DNA of 64,000 nt from Schizochytrium sp. TIO01 (taxonomy: Eukaryota; Sar; Bigyra; Thraustochytrida; Thraustochytriidae): assembly GCA_004764695.1 (NCBI GenBank), contig SMSO01000006.1:290859-354858 (forward strand), given 5' to 3'. The notes under the pieces are model-generated. The model did not search any database. It was not told the origin of the DNA and worked only from the letters and a program-made list of their open reading frames with translations. Shown here in pieces: positions 25,342 through 37,182 of this stretch; position 1 is the stretch's first letter; each line of letters opens with the position of its first letter. Made by a program: the position numbers and the translations under genes.

Positions 25342-25364
25342 GCAGCAGCAGCAGCAGCAGCAGC
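25342..25364. repeat. (CAG)n, about 7 copies
   Basis: A short CAG run. It reads as Ser, Gln or Ala depending on frame. No supported coding frame surrounds it, unlike the CAG runs at 53.5 and 58.6 kb. Confidence 0.9.
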
Positions 25365-26909
25365 GCTGCGCGTGAACGCGCGGCAGTTCTGCGGCGCTGG
25401 CACCTGCCGCTCTGCGATGCCCTAGCTTTGGTTGTGGCCATCTCAGAAGCAGCGATCCTCCCCGCAGACTCCCGCAGCCCCGCAGCTGGCTTCCGGGTGG
25501 GTTCTGCTCTGCGGCGCTCTCTGTTCTTCTTTCCGCGGCGCTTCCAGCTGCCTGTTTCTCCACTCCAGAGAAGAACTTGCTCCGGCCACCTTCTACTCTG
25601 GTCCTCGTGAGTTGGCTCAGCCGAGTGCGCTCTCGCGAGCTGACCTCATCAGGAGCTATAGACCTGCCAGCCGGCAGCCAGCTAGTCGGCGAGTTTTGGT
25701 TTCTTTCTCTCCGCTGCAATCATAACTAGCCAGCTAGCTAGCTATATATATACTTACGCACTGCTTCCTCTGTTGGTGAACTCACGAGCAGCTAGAGATC
25801 AATCAACAACTGCTAGTGCGCTTGACCCAGTGGGGACTATAACGAGTTGTACAGAGGGAAGAAGAAGAAGAAAGGCACTACATCAAAGCTGCCTGAGGAT
25901 GAATACAGCATGGAAAGCTTGGGACCCGGATCCTGGAAACTGGTTCCCTGGGGAGGCGACCAGGACGGCGCAAGAGGTGCAAACAAGCAGGCACGTAAGC
26001 AAGCAAGCAAGCAAGACCCGGTGCCATTGGCGCCCGGAAGGTCTGCGCGCGAAGGGATCTTTGGGACGCGGTTCGCCATCGTTCGGGGCTCGGCGAGAGA
26101 GCTTGTGGCTTGGCTTTTGCCCCGGTTCTGCTCCGGTTCTGCTCTGGTTCTTCTCTGAGACTTGAGCTGCTCGCCTCTCGAGGAAGGGAACCAGCCAGCA
26201 GAGTAAGATAGCTCGCTGGGAAGCTTTGCAGTAAATGAATGAAGGCCTCGTGACGGTCACGCTCAGCACTGTCAAGGCTCGCGGCGTGACGAAGAAGGTG
26301 GCGAGCAGCGGAAGGTTTGTAGGGGTTCACGAAAGCCGCGGCAGAGTGACTTGATGACGCAAAAGCGGCCTCTTCAGGGAACGGTACAAAAGGAGGCTTT
26401 ACTTCACTTATTAATTAGCCAGCTGCCCAAGGTTTCGAATATTTGAACAGGACAGAGAACGCCATCCTCTGCGTAGGATCCATTGGAACACCGCCGTTCC
26501 TTTCAACTCGTCTCACTGGGGACGCACCCGTTTCGTCGACACTGAGCCAAGCTATCTCATCAGTTCCCCATTCTTTTATCCATTTATTCATTCACTCTCG
26601 AGGACGCATTCATTCCAAGGATGTTCTTTTTCTTCGTTTTCTTCTTGCTTTTTCTTTTTATTAATAACTCATGCAACGTCATGAGGAGGGAATTGAAACA
26701 TGGATTGATTTTCTATTTTAATACTAATATTTAATTTAATTTTATTTTTTAAAAAAAAATGTTTAAAACAATTCACAGTGCTTGTTCTGCTCAAAAAGAA
26801 CAAGGAAAAGAAAGAGAAACTCAAAGGAAGAAGAAACAAATAAAAAAGTATTTTGCAATGCAAGAGGGGAACGAGCAAAAGAACGAATGGCAAAGAAGAA
26901 CGAGCACAG

Positions 26910-26948
<39 letters not shown>
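26910..26948. repeat. Poly-A tract, about 39 bases
   Basis: The longest A homopolymer in the window. The sequence before it is A-rich rather than a recognisable retroposon or processed gene copy. Confidence 0.95.
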
Positions 26949-26951
<3 letters not shown>

Positions 26952-27905
26952 AGCCCGGCGGAGAAAGAGAGCCACCATAGGGGACATCCCAAAGGTCCCA
27001 GCGGCGCCATCATTGACGATCGCTGCGCTTATCGGGCCTTGGATCAGCAACCAGACGCCACGCGCGTTTCCCTTACGCTCGAGCTCTGCCCATTGCCGTG
27101 AAAGCAAGCCTGAAGCCCGCCCACATCCATATCCACCAGAGCCTTGAACCAATCTCCCGATCGATGATTTATTTATCGCAAAAGCTCTGACTTGAGCAAA
27201 CTTTCGCTCATCGTTCTCTTTTCCCTTCTTTCAAAGGCTTTTACTTACTTACTGTGATAGTACGCCTGCGTTCTTCCTTTTCTGCAACCTTGTCCCTGCT
27301 TTCGTTCTACTTTTCAGGAACTAATATGATCAATTGTCTTTTATTTAAACATATTTTTAATAGTAATCATGACAACAAGAAAGAAGGGGAATGAGAACAG
27401 GTTAACACTACCGCAAAATCATTTATTTGTTGATTGATAAACTGATTGATTGATAAACTGATTGATAGATAAACTGATTGAATGACTGATTGATTGACTT
27501 ATATTCTGTGTTGTTAAAACGAATGCTGAAAGGCTGGCGTTCTTGCGTTGACAGCTGTTCTTTTCTCGAGGGCCAGGCGGTGTTCTCTTTCTCTCCCGGC
27601 AGGTGCCTTCTTCGATGCCTGCTCTGATCACAGAAAGCCAGGCCAAAGTCCTCGGTCACGTTGCCCCACCCACGCACTCACTTATTCACTTATTCACTGA
27701 CTCCCCATCCATTAGGCAGACAGACAGACAGACAGACACAAAGAAAGGCCTCCCGCCCGAACTGCCTCGAAGCCCGGTGCTGCACAGACCAACCCTTGAA
27801 ACTCCGTTCCCTCCGGCGCTTGAGGCGTCGAGAATCGCGCTTCTGCTGCCTTAGCGAAGTCCAATCTTCTTTCTTCTTCTTGCTTTCCTCTTCTTTTTCT
27901 TGAAG

Positions 27906-27907
27906 GA

Positions 27908-27987
<80 letters not shown>

Positions 27988-27998
27988 AGGAAAGAAAG
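27906..27998. repeat. (AAAG)n, about 23 copies
   Basis: A pure-purine tetranucleotide array of about 90 bases, directly preceded by a TTCTTC-rich pyrimidine stretch (about 27,866-27,900). The junction therefore switches strand asymmetry and could fold back. Confidence 0.96.
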
Positions 27999-30246
27999 AC
28001 TCCTAGCAGGAGGGGTAGCAGTGCTGGCTAGCAGGCGTTCTTTTGGAAAGTAGATCGATCGAGAGCACTGTTCCATTGGCGGTAAGGGACAGCTAGCGGT
28101 AAAGCTAGGGGGAGAGCGACTGAGGTGGAAAGGAGAGAGAGAAGAGAACGCCAAGAACTGAGGCTCGGATCGCCTCGCGTGGCATTGGTGCACGGCTGGA
28201 TGAATGGAATGGCGGGATGGACGACGGAGAAGAGGCCTCCGGGGCTGAGAGATCATCGAAGCGAAGATGCCTGCAGCCTGCTGCCCCGGAGATTTAGTGG
28301 AGGCCCGCCGCTTCCGCTTCGTCTGCCGGCCGGGTCGCGACCCGTGAAGGGCGGCTCGAAAATCTCGCGCACGCTCGCTGTCTCCTGGCACACGCACACC
28401 ACCCTCACTGCCCCCCAGACTTGCCTCGGGCACCTTGCATGTACAGTCGCTACGGGGGCATTATGGGAATTGTGCACTTGTGGGGACAGCCCATTCTGCG
28501 CTGTCCCCAGATAGATCGAAGCAAGCTTTTTGACGATCCTAAAGAAGATCATGCATGAATGAAGATAATGAATGAATGAAGAGTAGCGACGCAGTGGACT
28601 CTGTTCTACTGTTTTCTGGAGGGTTTCCGGGCGGCGATGGCCAGCACCTACGTAGGTACGATATTGAAGGAGGAGGATTATTTCAGCTGGTGGCTTGTTC
28701 GCTGCAGTTTTGCAGGGGTTAGGAGTGGGGAATTCTGGGCGCAGAGGCTACCCTCATTCATCAGCAGCATGCCTGTGTTGCATATAGAGCTTCCTGGTAG
28801 GCCGATAGTTAGTTGTTCTTTAGTCAGTTGTTTAGTTAGTTAGTTGGTTGGTTGGTTGTTTAGTTGTCTAGTTTGTTAGTTAATTAGTTTGTCAGTTTGT
28901 TAGTTTGTTAGTTAATTAATCAGTGCTCTCGAGGGGCACCCAAAGTTGAACGTCTGAGACAAGGGTTTCTTTATTTCAGTCTGGCCGGGGCTGCCACGAT
29001 CGAGAAGACAACAACGAAGGAGTATGGTGTGGCGCTGCAGACCTTGCTTCGAGCTACCTGGCACCGGCGAGACTCAGTGCCCCACCCCCCCTCCCCTGAC
29101 AATACAGCGCGGAGGAGCGCCATAAAATGTGACGGTGGAGTGGTAGCTGTAGCCAGCCAAAATGATAAACTATGCAGAGCAAGTACCCAAATTGCTCGCG
29201 CAAGCGCCTCGTTTTGACTCACTCACTGCCAGGCTGAGCGTTAGCGCCTCCGCAGACCATTCGCTCAGGACAGAAGGCGCCTGGTCAATTACTCTTTTTG
29301 TGACGGCCACTCCTGAAAGCTGTAGACTGTCGCTGAAGCGAGCTGGTGTTAGCGGAATCAGGCCAGGCAGGCAGCAGGCAGACATGCAGACTTGAAGAAG
29401 AAGTTGTGCTCGCTCGCAGGTCAGCGGCTAATTGTAGGAACTCGTAACAGAGTGATGAAGCAGGTAGTAAGTAGCAAGAGCGAGTGCCCTACGTGCTGTC
29501 TATTGCATATGTCTATCAGTACCAGATCCTAAGGCGCCCGGATTCGCTGGCTAGCGCGAGTCACTTGGTAGCTCGCGAGATCGCGAGCCCAAGAACACTG
29601 GCGTGAACACTGTTAGCTGAGACTATCGCAGCCAACCTGCTTTGGTGAGTTTGCAAACACTGCAGCTTTTTGTAGGTAGCAGGGAACTTGAGTTTGAAGG
29701 CAGAGCACAGCGCGCTGTCCTCAGCTCACTTCTCCTAGCGCAAACAGCGCCGAGCGCCGAGACTCTGCTCGGCTCGGCTCCAGCACTTCGTTGGTGATCG
29801 AGCCCGGGCGTGCGGCGGGCGACCCCCGGCACGCAGGAGAGAAAAAGGCCCTGCCAGCTGTAAACTGCGCCTAGCAGAGGCGATGGATGTGTGTTTTCTC
29901 GTGAAGCCCCGCACGCGAGAGCACCGTGAAACGGCCTCACTTGCATGGAAAAGGAGTCAGACTGGAAAGCGGCACTGCAAGCAGCGTCTTGGAAACTCCA
30001 GCCAGCCCTTGGAGTTCCTTTGTAAACGAGGCCCCCCTGGGCAATGAATGCAAACTGCTGCTCCTGCCACACGGCCGTCTTCACAATCATTCGCATTCAA
30101 TAGCGGCTCAAGGTTCAAGTACCTCCTCCTCCTCCCCATGTCTACGAGACCAACAAGATCAAGACCAACAGCGACAGCGACAACAAACACAACTTCCGCC
30201 AGGCTCTCTGCAACCCTGCTTGCTACCTGGTCCCGAGTCGCTCCGA

Positions 30247-30249
<3 letters not shown>

Positions 30250-30277
<28 letters not shown>
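30250..30277. repeat. (AG)14 microsatellite
   Basis: A pure AG run of about 28 bases. Similar interrupted GA runs follow at about 30,645-30,690. Confidence 0.94.
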
Positions 30278-31859
30278 TCGCCGTAACTTCCCAAGCCGTT
30301 GGCAAGTTGGCTTTTGAGCTCAGATAACTGACGCACATTGAGGCGCCATTTGTCTCTCTGTTTCGGAGTCCCTCTTTGAGCGGTTCCTCTCTCAGGGAGA
30401 GACAGAGATACCCCAGAGGTGGACGTGCGCTGGGCTCATGGAGCGAGGCCGAATGTCTGCGAAGAGCAGAGGGTCGCTCGTTCGACCTCCTTTCGCCTCG
30501 AGCCCAGGCCGCTGCCGTGCGTCGGCCTCGTCAGTCGAGCAGCAACGAGCACGCTGGCCGCCACGGCCGCTGGCCGCTACGGCTGCTGCGGATGAGACGG
30601 CTCATGGATGGAATGCTTTGAAAATATCCAACGAGACACAGCGACAGAGAGAGAGAGACACACAGCGACAGAGAGAGAGAGAGAGAGAGACGTAACGCGG
30701 AACCAACTAGTCGTGAAAAGACCGTCGGCGTGGGAGGCAGAAGACCTCAACCCGAGCTGGCTGGGCTTTGTTTGGACTGCGAGGAGGTGAGAGGGCGAAA
30801 GAGGCGCGCAGCGGTTCGGAATTTGAATCGAAGGTTTTGAATCTTGAATCTCTCAATCATTCAAAAGATCTCCTCTACGCGTGGCCCGCGCACGCCTCGA
30901 AACCAGCCTCCCTCCGCAGCCTAGACCGCGAGAGGTGCCTTCCCGGCGAGCCCGAGTGCCACGTAGGCGGAAAGGCCTCGATATTTGCCTGAGCTCCACC
31001 TCGATCCGAGTTTCTATCCTATCTCGAAAGATTGATCAGATCAGATGGGCCCCACACTGCCAGAAAGTACACACCTCATGACATGCATGACAGACATGCA
31101 TGAGATCGATAGACAGCGCGAGCCCTCCAATCCTGCGAGGCCTGGCCGTGCCTCTATGCGTGCGTGCGTGCGTGTGACAGGAGCAGGGCGAGGCCTTCAA
31201 ATGCACGCACGCCCTTCGATCCGATGCAATGGAAAGCCCATCTGGTTCGAGTTGGTCGATGATGGACCGTGAAATGAAAGCAGTGGTGAAACACTCCATG
31301 TCAACAGGTGTGTACCTCCTCCTCCTTTTCGAAGTGCATTACATACATACAATGTTGGCTGACCTTGTGGAGACGAAATGGCTGCAGATTTGGTTCCCGC
31401 GAGGTAGCGAGTGAGTGGAATGAATGAAGACATGAATGGATGAATTCCTACGACCCATCCTTGTTGTTTGTCAGCGCCTGAAATGAATGTGAGAACTACT
31501 ACGACTACCAAAAGATATTTTGAGTGGCCGAGTTGGAGGTGTGACCATAGATGAGGGCTCCTGCTTAGCGAACTATAGACACGCTTAGCAGGAGCCAGCG
31601 AATAGTGCGATCGAAATTCCAGATATCAAGTTATTTGTTTTATGTATCAATGTATTTGTTTGTTTGTTTGCTTGTTTGCTTATTTGTTGGTTGGTGGGTG
31701 GGTGGGTGGGTAGGTTCTTCTTTCTGTAAAATTGTGGCGTTCTATATTCGCTTTTTGGCCCTCCTTCTCAACTCACCTCTTTTTGTTTTCCGGCACCGTG
31801 ATGACCAACGTTTGGAGTCTGGGTTGAAGATTGCTCTTCGCTATTTCTGGCTGTTCTCT

Positions 31860-32170
31860 TTTTTTTAAAATAAAAAATATCTTTGCAAAGTAAAGCTTTT
31901 CTGTGTCTTTTTTCACTTGTCACTTATTTAGTTTCATTTCATTTATAATCTCAAGAACTTTGAGGGGAAATGAACACAAAACAAAAAGGGGTGTTCTTTC
32001 CCAATTTATTCTTATTATTTTATTATAAAATTTATTATAAACATATAATAAAAATAATTGTTTTTTAAAAGAGTATACAAAATATTTATTCATCTTTCAA
32101 TAATAATAATGATCATAATAATAATAACAATAAAATCTTAGAATGAAAAGATAAAATGAAAAACACCTTG
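31860..32170. other. Extended AT-rich islet
   Basis: About 300 bases are dominated by A and T, with AATAATAAT, TTATTATAAA and TTTTTTAAAA words, between GC-rich flanks. It is the largest of several such islets in the desert. It has no coding frame. A replication-origin or matrix-attachment role is possible but unproven. Confidence 0.6.
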
Positions 32171-33757
32171 ATAAAACGAAAACGCCAAAGAAGAGAACAG
32201 CAGAATGTTCAACGAGGCCATCGAACTTCTTCAAGCTGGAAAGACCACGATATGCTGACAGAAACAGCGATCACGCTGAGGACGGCGCTGCAAAAAGGGA
32301 TCACCGTCTTGGCTTGAGCCATTTCCCAAGCAGCTGCTGAAAGACCACTTGACAGAAGGAGCGGGACTTGCTTGCTCCTTTCTGGCCGGGACCCAAGCGA
32401 GAACAGAACAACGCAGAACAGTAAAGAACACAATGAAACAAAGTGGAAAGAACGGAACAGCAGCGCTGAGGAACTTGATCCGGACGCACAAAGAAAGCGA
32501 GCGAGAGAACGAGAGAACGGGAGAACGAGAGAACGAGAACGCATGGAAAAGAGAAAGGTCTGAGAAGACCGACCGCGTTCCTTTCTTTGACAAAGAATTG
32601 ACAATCAAAAAGTAAAGCTCTCTTTCCATTCGTTTCATTCGCTGTGGCGAGTAGAGAGCGCTCGCGAGGCCTTTGCGAAGGCCTTCGGCGCGTCCTGAGA
32701 AGGGTCGGGCGAGCAGGGAAGGAAGGCAGCGCCGCTGCTGGATGATGCTGTTGTTGGGACTCCTGCAGGAGGAGAAGGAGCGCTCGTGATGGTCCATGCG
32801 CGGGCGGGCCGGCGGGGAAATGGGACAGGGCTTCTTCTTTGAGAGGCGCCAGCAAGGCGCGCAGCACACGAGGCCGAGGCCGGGGAAGCCGCGCGTACAC
32901 TGAGGGAGGAGGAGGAGGAGGAGGAGGAGGCAGCGAGCGAGTGCTGTGAAACTCGATCGACACCGCTTCTCTTCGAAATCTTGTTCTCAAACGAAGGAGG
33001 CGATCAAACGAAAGATCCGCTCTCAACGTTCTTGTTTTCAAATTAATTGTTTATTTATTTCTTGATTGATTTATTTATTGTTTTGCAAAATGTGAAATAA
33101 ATGAGAAAGAAAGGGATAGAACTCGAGGTTTGTTTGGTATTCAGGAGGATGCGTGAAGCGTGAAAAGGGGAAGGAGGAGGTAATTGGTTGATTGAACGAG
33201 GTTCGATGGATGACCTTCACGGCCCAAGTCGAACTGTTCGCGAGTTACGCTTCAGGAAAAGGCAAACGTCTTAACTTGTTTATGACTGACTCTTCACGGG
33301 TTACTTCTTGAACCGAGCTAGTGCGCCGACTAGTATTCTGGGGATGAAGATGAGAAAGAACAGGCTGGCCAGCGGCATCCCAGCTCCAGGCAACGCAAGG
33401 AACCGGTCGAGAAAGGCGCCATTTCGATCGCATGAAAACTCACTCGAAACTCCTCCTCCGCTGTCTACAACAGAAACACTCAAAGTGAACGCCCAGAAAG
33501 TAAAACTGGACAGCGATTCAACATTCTCGTGATTTCATCCAGCTCGGAGTCCTGGCACCTACCTACCTAGCTATCTATCAACCTGTCTCTTCGCGTTGCC
33601 AGTTTGGACCCTGGCTCGGATTGCTATCTCGGCCGCAAAGATTAAACTCTCAAAGGTCTTGAGCGCCGAAACGAACCGCTGCTGCATCTGCTTCAAGTTG
33701 GTCGAAGCCTAAATAGACCTAGATCGACAAGAATTTCGCTGCGAAGCTCTCTTTCGT

Positions 33758-33795
33758 ATGAAGATCTTATCATTACGAAGATCTTATCATTACGA
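33758..33795. repeat. 18-bp tandem duplication
   Basis: The sequence GAAGATCTTATCATTAC appears twice in direct succession. It looks like a recent slippage duplication. Confidence 0.85.
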
Positions 33796-34100
33796 AGAGG
33801 CAGAGACCAACCAACAGACTTTAGCACACTCTCTGCGACACGTGATGCCTGTGTGCTGCTCAGCACATGCAGCACGTCCGGAAACGCGCTCTACAAACCA
33901 AAGAGATTCACTCACGCTGGAGGGGAGTCTGCTGATGCCGAAGAAGAAGGTCATGACAGTGGAAAGCAAGCAAGTAGAAAACGCAAGAGCAACGTGAATA
34001 ACAGCAGTGACAGGCCGACCTCGAACAGATTTGGCCTCTGGCTGGCGATACGTTGGCAAGTGGGTAGATCAACTTTGCAGTTGGAGATTCGGACAATGGA

Positions 34101-37100
34101 CAAAGTTACGAAGGAAATCTGCCGTTAGCTCGTGCTTGAAGCGCACCTTGAATCCTGCAATCCCAAAGAAATAGCCGAACCAAAGCCAGCCTCAGTCTCT
34201 GAATATTGGCAAGATCAACATGGAGTTTAAGCTCAAGCCTCAGCTCCAAACGCGAAAGTCGAGAACCAAGCTCGAATTCGAGAGTCGGGTGAAATCAAAT
34301 AGCGGAAAGAGTACTTGCTTGCAAGATAAACCAAGTTAAAAATCCGTGCGGGTGAGCGCTTGTCGAGGTGCCCGTGAAAGACGCAACGGCCCCGCAGCTA
34401 GCCGTCATGGCGAAACTCGGCGAGACAGCGCTAGTATGCCTCGCTATGCGGCTTCACCCACAGCTTATGCCCGCAAATCCACCTTGGTGTGGGGCGTCAC
34501 GGCACCAAATTAGCTTCATAAATGATGTGTACAATCAATCCATCGATCTTGAAAAGGGTCAGTCAAATCTCAACCGATGAGATTGTTCAAAACCCGACAT
34601 AGGTCTCCCAGAGAGACAGAGCTGTCATACCGAGGCCAACGACGCACGCCACATCGAAAACCAGAAGTCCACTCCAGCCAGGATTAACGTCCTGAATGTG
34701 TAATTCTGTAAAACTCGAATCTTGAAAGACAGAGACACGATAAAGTGGACAGAATTATGCCCAGCAACGGCCTTAAAACCGCTGCGCGCAGCACCTTCTC
34801 CAACCTCCGCAAAGATCCCTCGCCAACGCTCCAATAAACGAAATTAACCCTACACAAAACCAACATCACCCCTGGATTGGCCTCCTTTATTGCCGCAACG
34901 CAAGACAACCAACCTTGAAGAAGAAGCAAGTTTCGCCAACCGAGACAGAGAGTCATTTAGCATAATTTCGAACTAACTCCATGACTCCAGCGCTTTGGAA
35001 CATGTGGAACGACGGGTTTAGTGGACAACAAAGGACTATGACGACCTGTCCCACTGCGAGCTCGGGATTCTACGGTCCGAAGAGTCTGCAGAAACCGATG
35101 TACATCGTGGCGGAGCACAGGCCTTCGCGCAGAGTTTACAGCAGCAGCAACCCTAGATCTCCTAGTGGCAGGTGACGCAGTTGCGGTCCGCTGTTGCTGA
35201 GCTCATTGAATTGTCAATAATATCCCTTTATTACCAAAAGGCTGGCGACTTGATTCTCGTTCTTTTGTCTGGTTTGATTGTTAAAGTAACCTTACAAGTT
35301 GAAGAAACAAAGGTAGTTCTGATCTTCAAGGAATATTTCGATGGAATAGAGTCACAAAACAAAGATAATCGAAAAAAGACACATCCCCTTGGTGCAGCAT
35401 CATACCTGCGGCGCGTTCAAGATGCGAGTGCCATGAGCGGAAACCGCGGGCTGGGCACGCAGCCTTCCTTGAAGAACTGGCTGGTAGTGGGAAGCACGAC
35501 TACCGGAAGCAGCTTCACAGCGTTTCAGGTTGCAACGTCGCGAGACCGTTCTCGCAAGAACGGCCAAGCGTTGTCATATTCTTTCGCTTCAGAATTTTGG
35601 AACACAAGAATTGAAAACCTCAGGCATTTCGTTTTTTTTTTAAGGGGAACTTTAACCAGTAGTAGTCTCCAAAGAATTGAAAACATAAGCTCTTCGCTAC
35701 TCTGTCTCGCTCATGTGATAATAGGGTAGTTATTTATACTAGAAAAGGCAGGGTTCTTCGTTTGTGGAGAAAACAATGATGGGAACAGCGCAACATGCAA
35801 TTCTCATTGTTAAAGCGCATCTGTGCTGATTCTACACGCGTCGCTCGTAGTGCCTATCTAATGCCTTCAGGATATATAGCACAATTTATTTTCATTCCAC
35901 ACCTACGCTTATAGACATAAATTAACAATTGATTCGTCCATGCCCTCCGATTTTTAGCCAAAATATATGATTTTACTTTTGTGCCAATACTGTAGAGAAC
36001 AATCATCATCATCGAACCCTCCGTGCTGGAATTCTAGCTGTTAAATTTTGTTGGTCTTGGTCAGAATGCTAAGAAAATCTCAAACCTCTAGATCTAAAAC
36101 TCGCCGCATTGCATTAACGCTGCATAAGTTATTCAGGGACAAACAGCAGATTCAGGACAAAGCAATCTAGCACAGGGATGTTCAGACAAACGTGCAATAT
36201 GTAAGAATATAAGAAATCACATCGTTCGAGCTAAAACTCTTTTCTGACAGAAATTATATTGAAGAATCTATGTTTCAATGCACTGAAGGTCTTGTCAACT
36301 GTGCCAAAATTTACGTTCGACTTGATATAACCAGTTATCTCCAGCCTATCGAAGAGGGTTTTTCATAATGCGGATGATAATTAGTATTAACAAACGGAGC
36401 ACCTGATTTGGCCATATCAGTTTAGTATAGATTGCTGTTGTGAGCTCAGCAGGAATGTATAGATAGATTCTTGTTGAATCTTTGTTAAAAAGTCATCCCG
36501 TAACGAATTTTATGAGGAAGCAAGTCCTAGCGCAATGCCAATCCACTACTCGCCATTCTTGAAGAGTATCATAAGTTATGTTCGCCATACCAACCAACAC
36601 AAAACTAAGGAAAGGTCATACTATACCAGCGCGACAGTTATGTATTAATAAACTTTTTCCCCAAAATAATTCACGGCAAGAGAGACTTGAGAAATTACAT
36701 GCTACTACAGCCCACCATATGAGGCATGTCCTTTGAGTGAAAGAGCTTTTCAGTCGAACTTATGAAATATCTATATCTTCTCACACTTACTTCACCAAAC
36801 CTGGCGATATTGGCCTGAAATGCGTGAAACACATAGCGATGATTTTGTATACTTTGAAAAGAAATTATGTTTTTGCTAAATTGATTAACAGTATGACACT
36901 ACACAACAAATATTCATTCATAATTTAGAGGATATTAGAGGATATGCAATGACCTTTCAATGGTTTGATTTTCATACTCACCATGAAGTAAATGAGAGTC
37001 CCTTAAGGACTGGATTTCTCAGGTAGAACTAATACGATTAGGCATCCCTACCTTGTAATTGCAGTGAACAATGACATTGTTCTCCTGTAAACAAGATACG

Positions 37101-37182
37101 TCATATCAATCCAAGTACGAAGTAAAGACAACTTTTCCCTTCACGATGTGAAGAATGCTCCACTTGTGGTAAATGCTAGAGC
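34101..37182. other. Intergenic, no gene recognised
   Basis: The repeats thin out and the sequence becomes AT-rich toward 37 kb. Open frames at 34,981-35,175 and 35,172-35,729 (+) adjoin but carry no motif, and their composition resembles non-coding DNA. The last few hundred bases probably hold the 3' untranslated region of the amidase gene. Confidence 0.5.

Larger units (their letters stand above)
22001..28000. other. Gene-free, repeat-rich stretch (part 3 of the desert)
   Basis: No recognisable gene. Contents include AAGC, AGTC/AGAC and CTGTTCCTTTCTTCT repeats, a TAGG run (about 23,000-23,030), a CAG run, a 39-base poly-A, GATT/GATAAACT repeats (27,421-27,500), GACA (27,715-27,740) and a long AAAG array. 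GC-rich unique sequence at about 25,100-25,700 has overlapping ORFs on both strands without any motif. Confidence 0.55.
28001..34100. other. Gene-free, repeat-rich stretch (part 4 of the desert)
   Basis: No recognisable gene. It holds GTTA/GTTG repeats (28,808-28,920), AG runs (30,250-30,277; about 30,645-30,690), GTTT and GGTG runs (31,650-31,712), a large AT islet (31,860-32,170), GAGAAC-type and GGA repeats (32,490-32,545; 32,908-32,931) and an 18-bp tandem duplication at 33,758-33,795. Confidence 0.55.

Noticed and set aside
26910-26948. Poly-A tail of a retroposon
   Set aside because: No target-site duplication, element body or processed gene copy is visible upstream; other homopolymers of similar length occur nearby.
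27690-28433. Minus-strand ORF of 247 codons
   Set aside because: Its centre is a Phe-Leu-Ser repeat from the AAAG array, and the unique parts have no motif.
34370-35730. Possible retroelement or gene remnant (ORFs at 34,981-35,175 and 35,172-35,729)
   Set aside because: I read the region in all frames and found no reverse transcriptase, integrase, transposase or other family motif.
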